64,000 nucleotides of DNA from Burkholderia cepacia ATCC 25416 (GTDB lineage Bacteria > Pseudomonadota > Gammaproteobacteria > Burkholderiales > Burkholderiaceae): assembly GCF_001411495.1 (NCBI RefSeq), contig NZ_CP012981.1:3596001-3660000 (forward strand), read 5' to 3'. Below the pieces are notes generated by a model, which was not told the DNA's origin, ran no database searches, and worked only from the letters and a program-made list of their open reading frames with translations. Positions 16,875 to 25,506 of this stretch are shown piece after piece; the first letter of the stretch is position 1; the number at the start of each line of letters is the position of its first letter. Both the position numbers and the translations under genes were made by a program.

Positions 16875-19436
16875 TCATGCGTCGCGCAGCGACTGCAGCG
16901 CGGGGCGCCGCAGCACATTATGCAGGCTCAGCCAGCCGGCCGCACCGGCGCACACGATGCCGGCCGCGATGCCGGCCGGCACGAGCCACGGATCGACGGC
17001 AAGCTGGAAGTCGAACACGCGCGACGCGAGCACCCAGCCGACCGCGATCGCACCCGCCGACGCCAGCGCGCCGGCCAGCGCGCCGACCACGATGAATTCC
17101 GCGCGCTGCACCGCATTGACCTGCGCCCGCGATGCGCCGAGCGCGCGCAGCAGCGCAGCCTCGCGCACCCGCTCGTCGCGCGTGCCGGCCAGCGCCGTGT
17201 AGAGCACGAGCACACCGGCCGCCAGCGTGAACGCGAACAGGAACTGCACCGCACCGACCACCTGCAGCATCATCCGCTGCAACTGCGCGAGGATCGGCGC
17301 GACGTCGATCGCGGTCAGGTTCGGGTAGCGCGCGATCAGCGGATCGAGCAACGCGGCGTCCGAGGCCGGCAGATGGAAGCTCGTCAGGTATACGGCCGGG
17401 AAATCCTTCAGCACCGGCGGCGGCATCAGCACGAAGAAATTGACGCGGAACGAGCCCCAGTCGAGCTTGCGCACGCTCGTGATCGGCGCGTCGACCGTCA
17501 GCCCCGTCACGTCGAAGCGCAGCACGTCGCCCGGCTTCACGTTCAGCGTCTTCGCGAGGCCGGCCTCGATCGAGATCTGCGGCGTGGCCGCGGTGCCGAA
17601 CCAGTCGCCTTCGACGATCCGGTTGTCGGACGGCAACTCGGTCGTATAAGACAGGTTGAACTCGCGGTCGACGAGCCGGCGGGCCTCGTCGGACGGGTAG
17701 GCATCCGGATTCACCGGCTTGCCGTTGATCGCGACGAGGCGGCCGCGCACCATCGGCGCGGGCACCGCGTCGCGCACGCCGTGCGCGGCCAGATACGCCG
17801 CGACGTCGGCACGCTGGTCGGGCTGGATGTCGATCAGGAACTGGTTCGGCGCATCGGGCGGCGTCGACTGCCGCCAGCCCGCAACGAGGTCGTTGCGCGT
17901 GATCGCGATCAACAGCAGGCACATCAGGCCGAGCGCCAGCGCCGTGATCTGCAGCGCGCTGGCCGTGCCGCGCCGGTGCAGCGACGCGAGCGCGTAACGC
18001 CAGCCGACGCCCGCGGCCACACGCGCGTTGCGCACCGCCCGCGCGGCGGCGAACAGCACGAGCCGCGCGATCAGCGCGAAACCGACCAGCGCGCCGGCGA
18101 AACCGCCCGCGACGATCAGCCCGAGCTTCAGGTTGCCGGCGGCCACGATCAGCAGCCCCGCGAACAGCACGACGCCGATCGCATACGCGGCCCACGCGGT
18201 GCGCGACGCGTCGCCCCACTCGCGCCGCAGCACGCGCACCGGCGGCACGCGCGTGAGCGGCACGAGCGGCGGCAGCGCGAAGCCGAGCAGCAGCACGAGC
18301 GCGGCGCCCACGCCGATCAGCGCCGGCCACGGCGTGGGCGGCGGCAGCACCACGTCGATCAGTCCGCCGAGCGCGGCCAGCAACGCCCAGTGACCGCCGT
18401 AGCCAAGCACCGCGCCTGCGGCGCCGGATACGATGCCGATGCCGGCGAATTCGAGCGCGAACAACGCGCCGAGCGTGCGGCGGCTCACGCCGAGACAGCG
18501 CATCGTCGCGCAGCCGTCGAGATGGCGCCGCATGTAGCGCTGCGCGGCCATCGCGATCGCGACCGCCGCGAGCAGCGCGGTGAGCAGCGCGACGAGCGTC
18601 AGGAAGTGGCGCGCGCGATCCAGCGTCTGCCGCACCTGCGGCTGGCCTTCCTGCAGCGACTCGAGACCGGCACCGCGCAGCTTCCCGCCGTCGACGCGTG
18701 CGTGCGCATACGCTTCGAAGCGCGCGACGGCCTGCTGGTCGCCGGCGACCAGCAGCCGGTACGTGACCCGGCTGCCGTAGCCCGTGAGCCCGGTCGCGGC
18801 GAGTTCGTCCGCGCGCATCATCAGCCGCGGCGAAAAATTGACGAACGAAAACCCGCGATCGAGTTCGCGGGAGATCGATGCGGCGACCTTGAACGTGCGC
18901 AACCCGACGCGCACCGTATCGCCCGCCTTCAGGTGCAGCGCATCGAGCAGCGCCGGATCGGCCCACACGGTGCCCGGCGCGGGAATCCCGGCCGCCTTCT
19001 GCGAGGCGGAGGCACCGGCCGGCAGGATCTCGACCGCGCCGCGCAACGGATAGCCGGGAGACACGGCCTTCACGGCCGCGAGGCGCGACGGCGCCGCGTC
19101 GGACGCCTGCCCGCCCGTGGCGGACGCGATCATGCTCGGGAAGATCGCGGTCGTCGCGGTACGCAGGCCGAGCGCGCGAGCCTGCCGGTCGAACGACGGA
19201 TCGACGGGGCGGTCGGCCCGCACGACGAAATCGGCACCGAGCATCTGGCGCGCGTCGCGCTCGAGCCCCTGGCGCAGCCGGTCGGCGAGGAAGCCGACGC
19301 TCGTCAGCGCCGCGACCGCGAGTACCAGTGCAAGGACGAGCAGCGTCAGTTCGCCCGCGCGCCAGTCGCGCGCGGTCATGCGGGCAGCCTGGCGGATCAG
19401 GTCGCGCAGGCCGAAGCGGCCGGCATGCGCACGCAT
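16875..19436 (-). CDS. FtsX-like ABC transporter permease (YbbP/MacB-type, double unit)
   Basis: The 853-residue inner-membrane protein has an N-terminal membrane segment (about 28-48) and a large periplasmic domain. Two FtsX repeats follow, each with three to four membrane spans (one starting near 290-310, the other near 750). The repeats are separated by a further span pair and a second periplasmic domain. Such permeases couple ATP hydrolysis to work on lipoproteins, toxins or cell-wall enzymes, or to lysophospholipid/ester export (YbbAP). Its ATPase partner is not adjacent. The ATG at 19434-19436 follows DUF4126 by 50 bp. The very long antisense frame over this gene is a GC-bias artefact. 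Confidence 0.87.
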   Translation of the reverse strand: MRAHAGRFGLRDLIRQAARMTARDWRAGELTLLVLALVLAVAALTSVGFLADRLRQGLERDARQMLGADFVVRADRPVDPSFDRQARALGLRTATTAIFPSMIASATGGQASDAAPSRLAAVKAVSPGYPLRGAVEILPAGASASQKAAGIPAPGTVWADPALLDALHLKAGDTVRVGLRTFKVAASISRELDRGFSFVNFSPRLMMRADELAATGLTGYGSRVTYRLLVAGDQQAVARFEAYAHARVDGGKLRGAGLESLQEGQPQVRQTLDRARHFLTLVALLTALLAAVAIAMAAQRYMRRHLDGCATMRCLGVSRRTLGALFALEFAGIGIVSGAAGAVLGYGGHWALLAALGGLIDVVLPPPTPWPALIGVGAALVLLLGFALPPLVPLTRVPPVRVLRREWGDASRTAWAAYAIGVVLFAGLLIVAAGNLKLGLIVAGGFAGALVGFALIARLVLFAAARAVRNARVAAGVGWRYALASLHRRGTASALQITALALGLMCLLLIAITRNDLVAGWRQSTPPDAPNQFLIDIQPDQRADVAAYLAAHGVRDAVPAPMVRGRLVAINGKPVNPDAYPSDEARRLVDREFNLSYTTELPSDNRIVEGDWFGTAATPQISIEAGLAKTLNVKPGDVLRFDVTGLTVDAPITSVRKLDWGSFRVNFFVLMPPPVLKDFPAVYLTSFHLPASDAALLDPLIARYPNLTAIDVAPILAQLQRMMLQVVGAVQFLFAFTLAAGVLVLYTALAGTRDERVREAALLRALGASRAQVNAVQRAEFIVVGALAGALASAGAIAVGWVLASRVFDFQLAVDPWLVPAGIAAGIVCAGAAGWLSLHNVLRRPALQSLRDA

Positions 19437-19486
19437 CTCATGGCCGGGTTGCCCGGCGGGCGGCTGCGCCGCGTGTTGCCGCCCCT

Positions 19487-20104
19487 TCAATCGCGCTTCC
19501 CCCCGATCGAGTTCAGCCGCGACACCATGTGGTTCGCCATGCCGCGAAAGCCGCCCGAGACACCCCGCCACAGACGCGGGAGCGCCCACGCGGAAGCCGC
19601 GATGAAGGCGGCGAGCAGCACCAGGAAGGCGAGCGGAACGAAGAACGCGAGCACGAGCCCGCCGACCACGAGGCCGTCCTCGGTCGACGATGCGACCCAG
19701 TTCGAAATCGGTTCGGGAGACAGGTTGATCAGCGCGCGTGTGCCGGCCTTCGCCACGTGCGCGGCACCGGCGAGCGAACCGCCGGCGAGCCCCGCGACCG
19801 CAAGCACGGTCGGATCGGCATGGCCGAGCGCGCCGGCCGCGAGCACGGCGCCGGCCGGAATGCGGATGAAGGTGTGCACGGCATCCCACAGCGAGTCGAA
19901 CGCGGGGATCTTGTCGGCAAGGAATTCGGTGACGGTGAGCACGGCCGCGGCGCCGATGACCCACGGCGACGTCAGGACGGCCAGCGTGTCGGGCAGGTGC
20001 AGCCAGCCGAACCGCGCCAGCAGGCCGGCGATCAGCACCGTCAGGTACAGGCGCAGGCCGCTCGCCCACGCGAGCCCCGCGCCGAGCGAAATGGCTTCGA
20101 TCAT
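19487..20104 (-). CDS. DUF4126 family membrane protein
   Basis: The 205-residue protein has about five hydrophobic segments, including glycine-rich helices (GAGLAWASGLRLYLTVLIAGLLARFGW; AVAGLAGGSLAGAAHVAKAG). Function unknown. The ATG at 20102-20104 gives MIEAISLGAGLAWASG, the usual family N-terminus. It probably shares a transcript with the downstream permease. The 20105-20315 gap holds only a candidate promoter. Confidence 0.85.
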   Translation of the reverse strand: MIEAISLGAGLAWASGLRLYLTVLIAGLLARFGWLHLPDTLAVLTSPWVIGAAAVLTVTEFLADKIPAFDSLWDAVHTFIRIPAGAVLAAGALGHADPTVLAVAGLAGGSLAGAAHVAKAGTRALINLSPEPISNWVASSTEDGLVVGGLVLAFFVPLAFLVLLAAFIAASAWALPRLWRGVSGGFRGMANHMVSRLNSIGGKRD

Positions 20105-20237
20105 GGCCCTCTCCTTGCACTTTCCGTGCGCTTTGCCGATTGATCGGATCGGGTCGGACAGACCGGCCGCGTGGCGCGTGGCGACCGGCACCGCGTGCCG
20201 CGAGAAGCACGACGGTATTCAGGCCCGAATGCGTTCC

Positions 20238-20243
20238 ATTATA
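20238..20243 (-). promoter_or_regulatory. Perfect -10 hexamer upstream of DUF4126
   Basis: TATAAT on the minus strand lies 134 bp before the DUF4126 start, in a GC-rich gap. No matching -35 is evident. It would serve the DUF4126-permease unit. Confidence 0.4.
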
Positions 20244-20315
20244 GACAGGCCGGACGGGCGGCCGGCGCAATTCCGCGGCGCGGCACCCGGGCGCGGGCGC
20301 ACCCGGATGCGGTCG

Positions 20316-20636
20316 TCAGGCCGCCGACGACAGCTTGAGGCCGATCAGCCCCGCGACGATCAGCGCGGCACTCGCGACGCGCGCGGCGGTCAGCGCCTCG
20401 CCCATCATCACGATGCCGAACACGAACGCACCGACCGCGCCGATGCCCGTCCACACCGCGTACGCGGTGCCGAGCGGCAACTGGCGCATCGCGACCGCGA
20501 GCAGCCCGAAGCTGGCCAGCGCCGTCACGATCGTAAACACCGACGGACCGAGCTTCGTGAAGCCGTCCGACGATTTCAGGCCGGCCGCCCAGGCCACTTC
20601 CAGCAAACCGGCAATCAACAACCATACCCACGCCAT
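20316..20636 (-). CDS. gdx: Guanidinium exporter, small multidrug resistance family
   Basis: The 106-residue, four-helix SMR protein (also called SugE) has the central proton/substrate-binding glutamate at E13 (context [11 protein letters not shown]). The [11 protein letters not shown] start of the first loop distinguishes the Gdx subgroup from EmrE. It works as an antiparallel dimer exporting guanidinium in exchange for protons. The ATG at 20634-20636 is preceded by an ACGGAG ribosome-binding site and by a two-hairpin guanidine-II riboswitch, which independently supports the substrate. Confidence 0.94.
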   Translation of the reverse strand: MAWVWLLIAGLLEVAWAAGLKSSDGFTKLGPSVFTIVTALASFGLLAVAMRQLPLGTAYAVWTGIGAVGAFVFGIVMMGEALTAARVASAALIVAGLIGLKLSSAA

Positions 20637-20658
20637 CCCGACGTACTCCGTATCGGAT

Positions 20659-20702
20659 GGGGCCGTCCCCGTTGAAGCGAATGTCCCGGGGTCGTCCCCG
20701 GG
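20659..20702 (-). promoter_or_regulatory. Guanidine-II riboswitch (mini-ykkC) upstream of gdx
   Basis: On the minus strand, a first hairpin CCCGGGG-ACGA-CCCCGGG (20702-20685) and a second GGGG-ACGG-CCCC (20670-20659) are joined by 14 nt. Two GC stems capped by ACGR tetraloops are the defining feature of the guanidine-II class. The second hairpin ends 22 nt before the gdx ATG, next to the ribosome-binding site, so guanidine binding is expected to free translation. Confidence 0.85.
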
Positions 20703-20710
20703 CGGCGCCG

Positions 20711-20716
20711 AGTATA
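20711..20716 (-). promoter_or_regulatory. Extended -10 promoter of gdx
   Basis: TGTTATACT on the minus strand gives an extended -10 (TGn before TATACT). Transcription would begin at about 20704, just before the first riboswitch hairpin. The -35 region is weak. Confidence 0.55.
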
Positions 20717-20773
20717 ACAAGATGCTTACGGACACGCCGGCGGCCGGCCGGGGGCGCGACCGGCCGGGCCCGG

Positions 20774-21058
20774 TCAGTTCGAGACGCGCTTCGGCGTCGC
20801 GCCGCCGACGCAGCGGTCGTCGCGGTACAGCGCCCACTCCTCGCACACGCGGCCGTCCTTGAACACGCACATGCCGACCTGCCCGCTCGACAGGTTGCGT
20901 ACCGTGTGGTGGCCGCCGAGCTTGGTGCAATTGACCGATGCGGGATTGGCCGTCGCCTGCTGGGACGACGGCGGTTGCTGCCCGGGCGGCAGCGGTTGGG
21001 CGAACGCGCCAGACGCGGCAAGCGCCAGCGCACAGATGACGACCAGACGGACGGACAT
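20774..21058 (-). CDS. DUF333 domain exported protein
   Basis: The 94-residue protein has a signal peptide ([20 protein letters not shown], about 1-20), a Pro/Gln linker and a DUF333 domain. The domain contains [35 protein letters not shown] and five cysteines in total, suggesting disulphides in the periplasm. DUF333 proteins are often labelled hemolysin-like, without evidence. The ATG at 21056-21058 was chosen because it starts the signal peptide. Confidence 0.83.
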   Translation of the reverse strand: MSVRLVVICALALAASGAFAQPLPPGQQPPSSQQATANPASVNCTKLGGHHTVRNLSSGQVGMCVFKDGRVCEEWALYRDDRCVGGATPKRVSN

Positions 21059-21216
21059 TGCACGCTCCTCGTTTTCGTTCGCGGAGCGGTCAGGATAACG
21101 GGGAATGAGCGCCGGGTGTGCAACGCGCGCGTCGGCCGCGGGACTGTCGCGCCGACGCAACCCTGCCGGCGCGCGACGTCACGCGCACGTGCGCCGCCGC
21201 GGCCCGGCCCGGCCCG

Positions 21217-21915
21217 TCATGCGGCGCCGACGAGCCGGTATCCGACGCCCGTCTCGGTGACGATGTACTCGGGCTGCGCCGGGTCGCGCTCGAGCTTCTG
21301 GCGCAGGTGCGCCATGTAGATGCGCAGGTAGTGGTGGCTTTCGACGTGCGACGGCCCCCACACGTCGCGCAGCAGCTGCCGGTGCGTGAGCACGCGCCCC
21401 GCGTGGCGCACGAGCGTGGCGAGCAACCGGTACTCGAGCGGCGTCAGGTGCACGATCTCCCCGTCGCGCCACACCTGGCGCAGCGCGAGATCGACCGTCA
21501 CGGTGCCGAAGCTCACCTTCGGCGACTCGTTCGCGCCGCCCTGGTTGCGCCGGCGCAGTTGCGCGCGGATCCGCGCGCGCAGTTCGGACACGCCGAACGG
21601 CTTGGTCAGGTAATCGTCGGCACCCGCATCGAGCGCCGCGACCTTCTCTTCTTCCTGCGTGCGCGCCGACAGCACGATCACCGGCACCTCGGACCAGCCG
21701 CGCAGTTCGCGGATCACGTCGAGGCCGTCGGTATCGGGCAGGCCGAGGTCGACGATCACGAGATCGGGCTTGCGCGTCGCCGCGTCGATCAGCCCCTGCT
21801 TGCCCGTCTCGGCCTCGAACACCGCGATGTCCTCCTCCTCGAGCGCGGCGCGCACGAAACGGCGGATCTGCTTTTCGTCCTCGATCAGGACGACGGTCAG
21901 GCTGGGTTCACTCAT
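21217..21915 (-). CDS. kdpE: Potassium-responsive response regulator KdpE
   Basis: OmpR-type regulator of the kdp operon, 232 residues. The receiver domain (about 6-120) has phospho-acceptor D56, the acidic pair E12-D13 and K105. The C-terminal winged-helix domain is at about 130-230 (LTPLEYRLLATLVRHAG, then HYLRIYMAHLRQKLE). The ATG at 21913-21915 overlaps the end of kdpD by 8 bp. A matching direct-repeat operator lies upstream of the structural genes at 29721-29737. Confidence 0.95.
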   Translation of the reverse strand: MSEPSLTVVLIEDEKQIRRFVRAALEEEDIAVFEAETGKQGLIDAATRKPDLVIVDLGLPDTDGLDVIRELRGWSEVPVIVLSARTQEEEKVAALDAGADDYLTKPFGVSELRARIRAQLRRRNQGGANESPKVSFGTVTVDLALRQVWRDGEIVHLTPLEYRLLATLVRHAGRVLTHRQLLRDVWGPSHVESHHYLRIYMAHLRQKLERDPAQPEYIVTETGVGYRLVGAA

Positions 21916-24751
21916 GGTCTGGCAATGACTCGGATGGGGACGACGCACCCGGCACCTCGGGTTCGTCGTCGGATACGGCAGGCGCGGCCGGCGGCGTCTC
22001 GACCGGCAGCGTGAACCAGAAGCGCGCGCCCGTCACGTGGCCGTCGGGCGCGGTGCGGTTGAGCGCGCCGATTTTACCGCCGTGCGCCTCGACGATCGCG
22101 CGGCAGATCGCGAGGCCGAGCCCGATGCCCGGCGTCGCCGACTCCTTCTCGCCGCGCGTGAACTTGTCGAAGATCCGCGTTTCCATGCCGGCCGGCAGGC
22201 CCGGGCCGTGATCGTCGACATGCACGCGCACGAACGGCAGCCCGTCGTCGGTCACGCGCTCCGCGCCGATCTCGAGCGGCGTATCGGGCGGCGTGTACTT
22301 CGCCGCGTTCTCGAACAGGTTGGTGAACAGGCGCTCCATCAGCACCGCGTCCATCTGCAGGAGCGGCAGGTCGGCCGGCAGCACGACGCGTGCGGGATGG
22401 CGCGACAGCACGCGCTTGCATGCGGCGAGCGCCGCGCCGACGGTTTCCTCGAGCAGCGACCACTGGCGCTTGAGCTGCAGGCTGCCGGCCTGCAGCCGCG
22501 CCATGTCGAGCAGGTTCGTGACGATGCCCGTCATCCGCAGCGCCTCGTCGTGAATCGCATCGACGAGTTCGCCCTCGCGCTGCGCGAAGCGCTCGGCCGC
22601 CGCGGCGTCGCCGCCCTGTGCGGCCGCGCGTCCGTTCGCGAGCATCGACGAGAAACCGACGATCGTCGTGAGCGGCGTACGCAGGTCGTGCGAGATCGCC
22701 GACAGCAGCGAGTTGCGCAACCGTTCGGATTCCATGTTGACGAGCGCGTCGCGCGCGATCTCGACGTAGTGCACGCGTTCGAGCGCGAGTGCGATCTGCG
22801 CGGCGAATGCGTCGAGCATCCGCTGCTGCTCGGGTACCTCGAGTTCGCGCGGTTCGCGTGACGCGACCGCGAGCACGCCGCGCGTGCGCATCGGCGCCTT
22901 CAGCGGCAGGTACAGCGCGACCGTCGCGGGCAACGTATCCGTGCCGCGGCCGGCCGGCTTCTGCTGGTCGTATACCCACTGGCCGACGTCGCTGTCGAGG
23001 TCGGCGCCCGTCAGCGTGACGGCCGCGTCGGGCTCCTCGATCTTCTGCCGCACCTTGTCCGCGCTGTCGGGCAGCAGGAACGCGACGCGCGCGCGGAACA
23101 CCTCGCCCACGTGGCGGCTGCCGATCTCGACGATCTGCTCGGTCGTGAGCGCCGCGCCCAGCTCGCGCGCCATCGCGTAGATCGCGCCGGTGCGGCGCTC
23201 GCGGCGCTGCGCGACGCTCGCCTGGCGCGTCAGCGTCGACGTCAGGTGGCTGATCACGAGCGACGTCAGCAGCATCCCGAAGAAGGTCAGCAGGTATTGC
23301 GTGTCGCTGACCGAGAACGACATGCGCGGCGGCACGAAGAAGTAATCGAACGCGGCCACCGACAGGAACGACTGCAGCACGCCCGGGCCGCGCCCGAGCC
23401 GCACGGCCGAGAACACGACGCCGAGCAGGTACAGCATCACGAGGTTCGTGAGGTCGAGCCGCTCGGACACGAGGCTCGCGACGACCGTGATCGCCGTGCA
23501 GATCGCGGCCGCATACGCGTAGTGCCGCGGCGGCGAGCGATGCGTGCCGAACTGCGCGAACGCGTCGCGCCAGTCGCGCGCACGCGCGTCGAGCGGCGCG
23601 GCGCGCGCCTCGTCGCTCGCGGACGCACGGATCAGCATCAGGTCGACGTCGCCCGCGCGTTCGGCGAGCTGCTCGCCGAACGGTCGCGCCAAGCGGCGCA
23701 CGAGCCCGACCTTCGGCGAGCCGCCCGCGACGATCTTCGACACGTTGCGCACCTTCGCATAGCCGATCAGCGCGGCGACCGCGTCGGCGCCGGCGAGCGT
23801 GGCCGTCTCCGCGCCGAGTTCGGCGGCGAGCTTCAGCGCATCGAGCGTACGCTGCCGCCGCGCGTCGGGCAGCCGCTGCAGCCGCGGCGTCTCCACATAG
23901 ACGGCGATCCAGTCGGCCTTCAGGCTCGCGGCGAGCCGCGCGGCCGCGCGCACGAGCGTCGGCGCCTCGGGGCCCGGCCCGACGCATACGAGCAGCCGTT
24001 CGCGCGCCTGCCAGATGCGCTGGATCGAACGGTCGGCGCGGTATTCGCGCATCTGCGCGTCGACGCGATCGGCCGTGCGCCGCAACGCCAGCTCGCGCAG
24101 CGCGATCAGGTTGCCCTTGCGGAAGAAGTTGCGCACCGCGCGCTCGGCCTGCTGCGCGAGATAGACCTTGCCGTCGCGCATCCGCTCGAGCAGTTCCTCG
24201 GCCGGCAGGTCGACGAGCGTGACTTCGTCGGCCGCGTCGAATACGCGGTCGGGCACCGTCTCCCACACGCGGATGCCGGTGATCGCGCCGACCACGTCGT
24301 TCAGGCTTTCGAGGTGCTGGACGTTGACGGTCGTATAGACGTCGATGCCCGCGTCGAGCAGTTCGTACACATCCTGCCAGCGCTTCATGTGACGTGCGCC
24401 CTGCACGTTCGAATGCGCGAGCTCGTCGACGAGGATCAGTTGCGGCTGGCGCGCGAGTGCGCCGTCGAGATCGAATTCGGCGAGCGTGCGGCCGCGATAG
24501 TCGATGCGCGCGAGCGGCAGCACGTCGAGACCGTCGAGCAGTGCGGCGGTTTCGCTGCGCCCGTGGGTCTCGACGATGCCGACGACGACGTCGACGCCTT
24601 CCTGCAGGCGCTGGCGCGCGGCCTGCAGCATCGCGTAGGTCTTGCCGACACCGGCCGATGCGCCGAAGAAGATCTTGAGCTGGCCGCGCCGCTGCTTTTC
24701 TTCGTCACGTTGCAGCTTGTCGAGGAGTTGGTCTGGATCGGGACGATTCAT
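21908..24751 (-). CDS. kdpD: Potassium sensor histidine kinase KdpD
   Basis: 947-residue sensor kinase. Its order is an N-terminal KdpD domain with Walker A GASAGVGKT (30-38), a universal-stress-like domain, four membrane spans (about 400-500, DUF4118) and a GAF-type region. The HisKA domain follows with phospho-acceptor H688 in SHDLRTPL, then HATPase with N-, G1- and G2-box signatures (DHGPGLP, FDKFTRGE, GIGLGLAICR). It senses K+ limitation and phosphorylates KdpE. It is separated from kdpC by 148 bp containing a terminator, so its level may be set apart from the pump. Confidence 0.96.
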   Translation of the reverse strand: MNRPDPDQLLDKLQRDEEKQRRGQLKIFFGASAGVGKTYAMLQAARQRLQEGVDVVVGIVETHGRSETAALLDGLDVLPLARIDYRGRTLAEFDLDGALARQPQLILVDELAHSNVQGARHMKRWQDVYELLDAGIDVYTTVNVQHLESLNDVVGAITGIRVWETVPDRVFDAADEVTLVDLPAEELLERMRDGKVYLAQQAERAVRNFFRKGNLIALRELALRRTADRVDAQMREYRADRSIQRIWQARERLLVCVGPGPEAPTLVRAAARLAASLKADWIAVYVETPRLQRLPDARRQRTLDALKLAAELGAETATLAGADAVAALIGYAKVRNVSKIVAGGSPKVGLVRRLARPFGEQLAERAGDVDLMLIRASASDEARAAPLDARARDWRDAFAQFGTHRSPPRHYAYAAAICTAITVVASLVSERLDLTNLVMLYLLGVVFSAVRLGRGPGVLQSFLSVAAFDYFFVPPRMSFSVSDTQYLLTFFGMLLTSLVISHLTSTLTRQASVAQRRERRTGAIYAMARELGAALTTEQIVEIGSRHVGEVFRARVAFLLPDSADKVRQKIEEPDAAVTLTGADLDSDVGQWVYDQQKPAGRGTDTLPATVALYLPLKAPMRTRGVLAVASREPRELEVPEQQRMLDAFAAQIALALERVHYVEIARDALVNMESERLRNSLLSAISHDLRTPLTTIVGFSSMLANGRAAAQGGDAAAAERFAQREGELVDAIHDEALRMTGIVTNLLDMARLQAGSLQLKRQWSLLEETVGAALAACKRVLSRHPARVVLPADLPLLQMDAVLMERLFTNLFENAAKYTPPDTPLEIGAERVTDDGLPFVRVHVDDHGPGLPAGMETRIFDKFTRGEKESATPGIGLGLAICRAIVEAHGGKIGALNRTAPDGHVTGARFWFTLPVETPPAAPAVSDDEPEVPGASSPSESLPDHE

Positions 24752-24814
24752 GCGTCAGAAAGGCGGAGCGCCCGGATGCGCGCGAGTACGAGCATTGTTG
24801 TTCCAAATCGCCGC

Positions 24815-24842
24815 AAAAGGCAAAGACGGCGCAAGCGCCGTC
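24815..24842 (-). terminator. Intrinsic terminator between kdpC and kdpD
   Basis: The perfect 8-bp stem GACGGCGC/GCGCCGTC (24842-24835 with 24832-24825 on the minus strand) has a 2-nt spacer loop. It is followed by TTTGCCTTTT. It would end most kdpFABC transcripts before kdpDE, with read-through or a separate promoter supplying the sensor pair. Confidence 0.7.
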
Positions 24843-24899
24843 GGGAAAAGGCGCGCCCGGCGCGGGCTGACCGCGCCGGGCGCCGGTTGCCGGACGCGC

Positions 24900-25481
24900 T
24901 CAGTGCGCGGCCTGCGCCGCGTCGAGCGCGAGGTTCAGCTTCAGCACGTTCACGCGCGCCTCGCCGAGCACGCCGAACTGGCGGCCCGTCGTGTTCGCGG
25001 CGACGAGCTGCGCGACCGCGTCGGGCGTCAGGTTGCGCGCCTTCGCGACGCGCTCGACCTGGTACGCGGCGGCGGCCGGCGTGATCTCCGGATCGAGGCC
25101 GCTCGCCGACGCCGTCACGAGGTCGACCGGCACGGGCTTCGACATGTCGGTGCCCGCGTCGCGCAGCGCGGCGATGCGCCCCTTCACCTGGTCGGCGAGC
25201 GACGGGTTCAGCGGGCCGAGGTTCGAGCCGCCGGAGCCGGTCGCGTTGTACGGCATCGGGGCCGTGGCCGACAGCCGGCCCCAGAAGTACTTCGGCGCAT
25301 CGAACGGCTGGCCGATCAGCGCGGAGCCGACCGGCTTGCCGTCCTTCTCGATCAGGCTGCCGTTCGCCTGCGACGGGAACACGGCCTGGCCGAACACGGT
25401 CATCACGGCCGGGTAAGCCAGGCCCGTCACGGCGGTCAGGACGACGAAGAGCACGACGAGCGGGCGAATCAACGTTTTCAT
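24900..25481 (-). CDS. kdpC: Potassium-transporting ATPase subunit C
   Basis: 193-residue accessory subunit of the Kdp pump, with one N-terminal membrane helix (about 8-30) and a periplasmic domain. The domain contains the family blocks [42 protein letters not shown] and [17 protein letters not shown]. It stabilises the KdpA-KdpB complex. It is 25 bp downstream of kdpB. Confidence 0.96.
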   Translation of the reverse strand: MKTLIRPLVVLFVVLTAVTGLAYPAVMTVFGQAVFPSQANGSLIEKDGKPVGSALIGQPFDAPKYFWGRLSATAPMPYNATGSGGSNLGPLNPSLADQVKGRIAALRDAGTDMSKPVPVDLVTASASGLDPEITPAAAAYQVERVAKARNLTPDAVAQLVAANTTGRQFGVLGEARVNVLKLNLALDAAQAAH

Positions 25482-25506
25482 GATGTTTCCTTCAATGGCG
25501 GCCGGT

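Noticed and set aside
16920..20675. Very long plus-strand open frame (1251 codons) opposite the FtsX-like permease and its neighbours
   Set aside because: Arg/His/Ala-rich composition without domains; it runs antisense to three well-supported genes. High GC at third positions leaves antisense frames open by chance.
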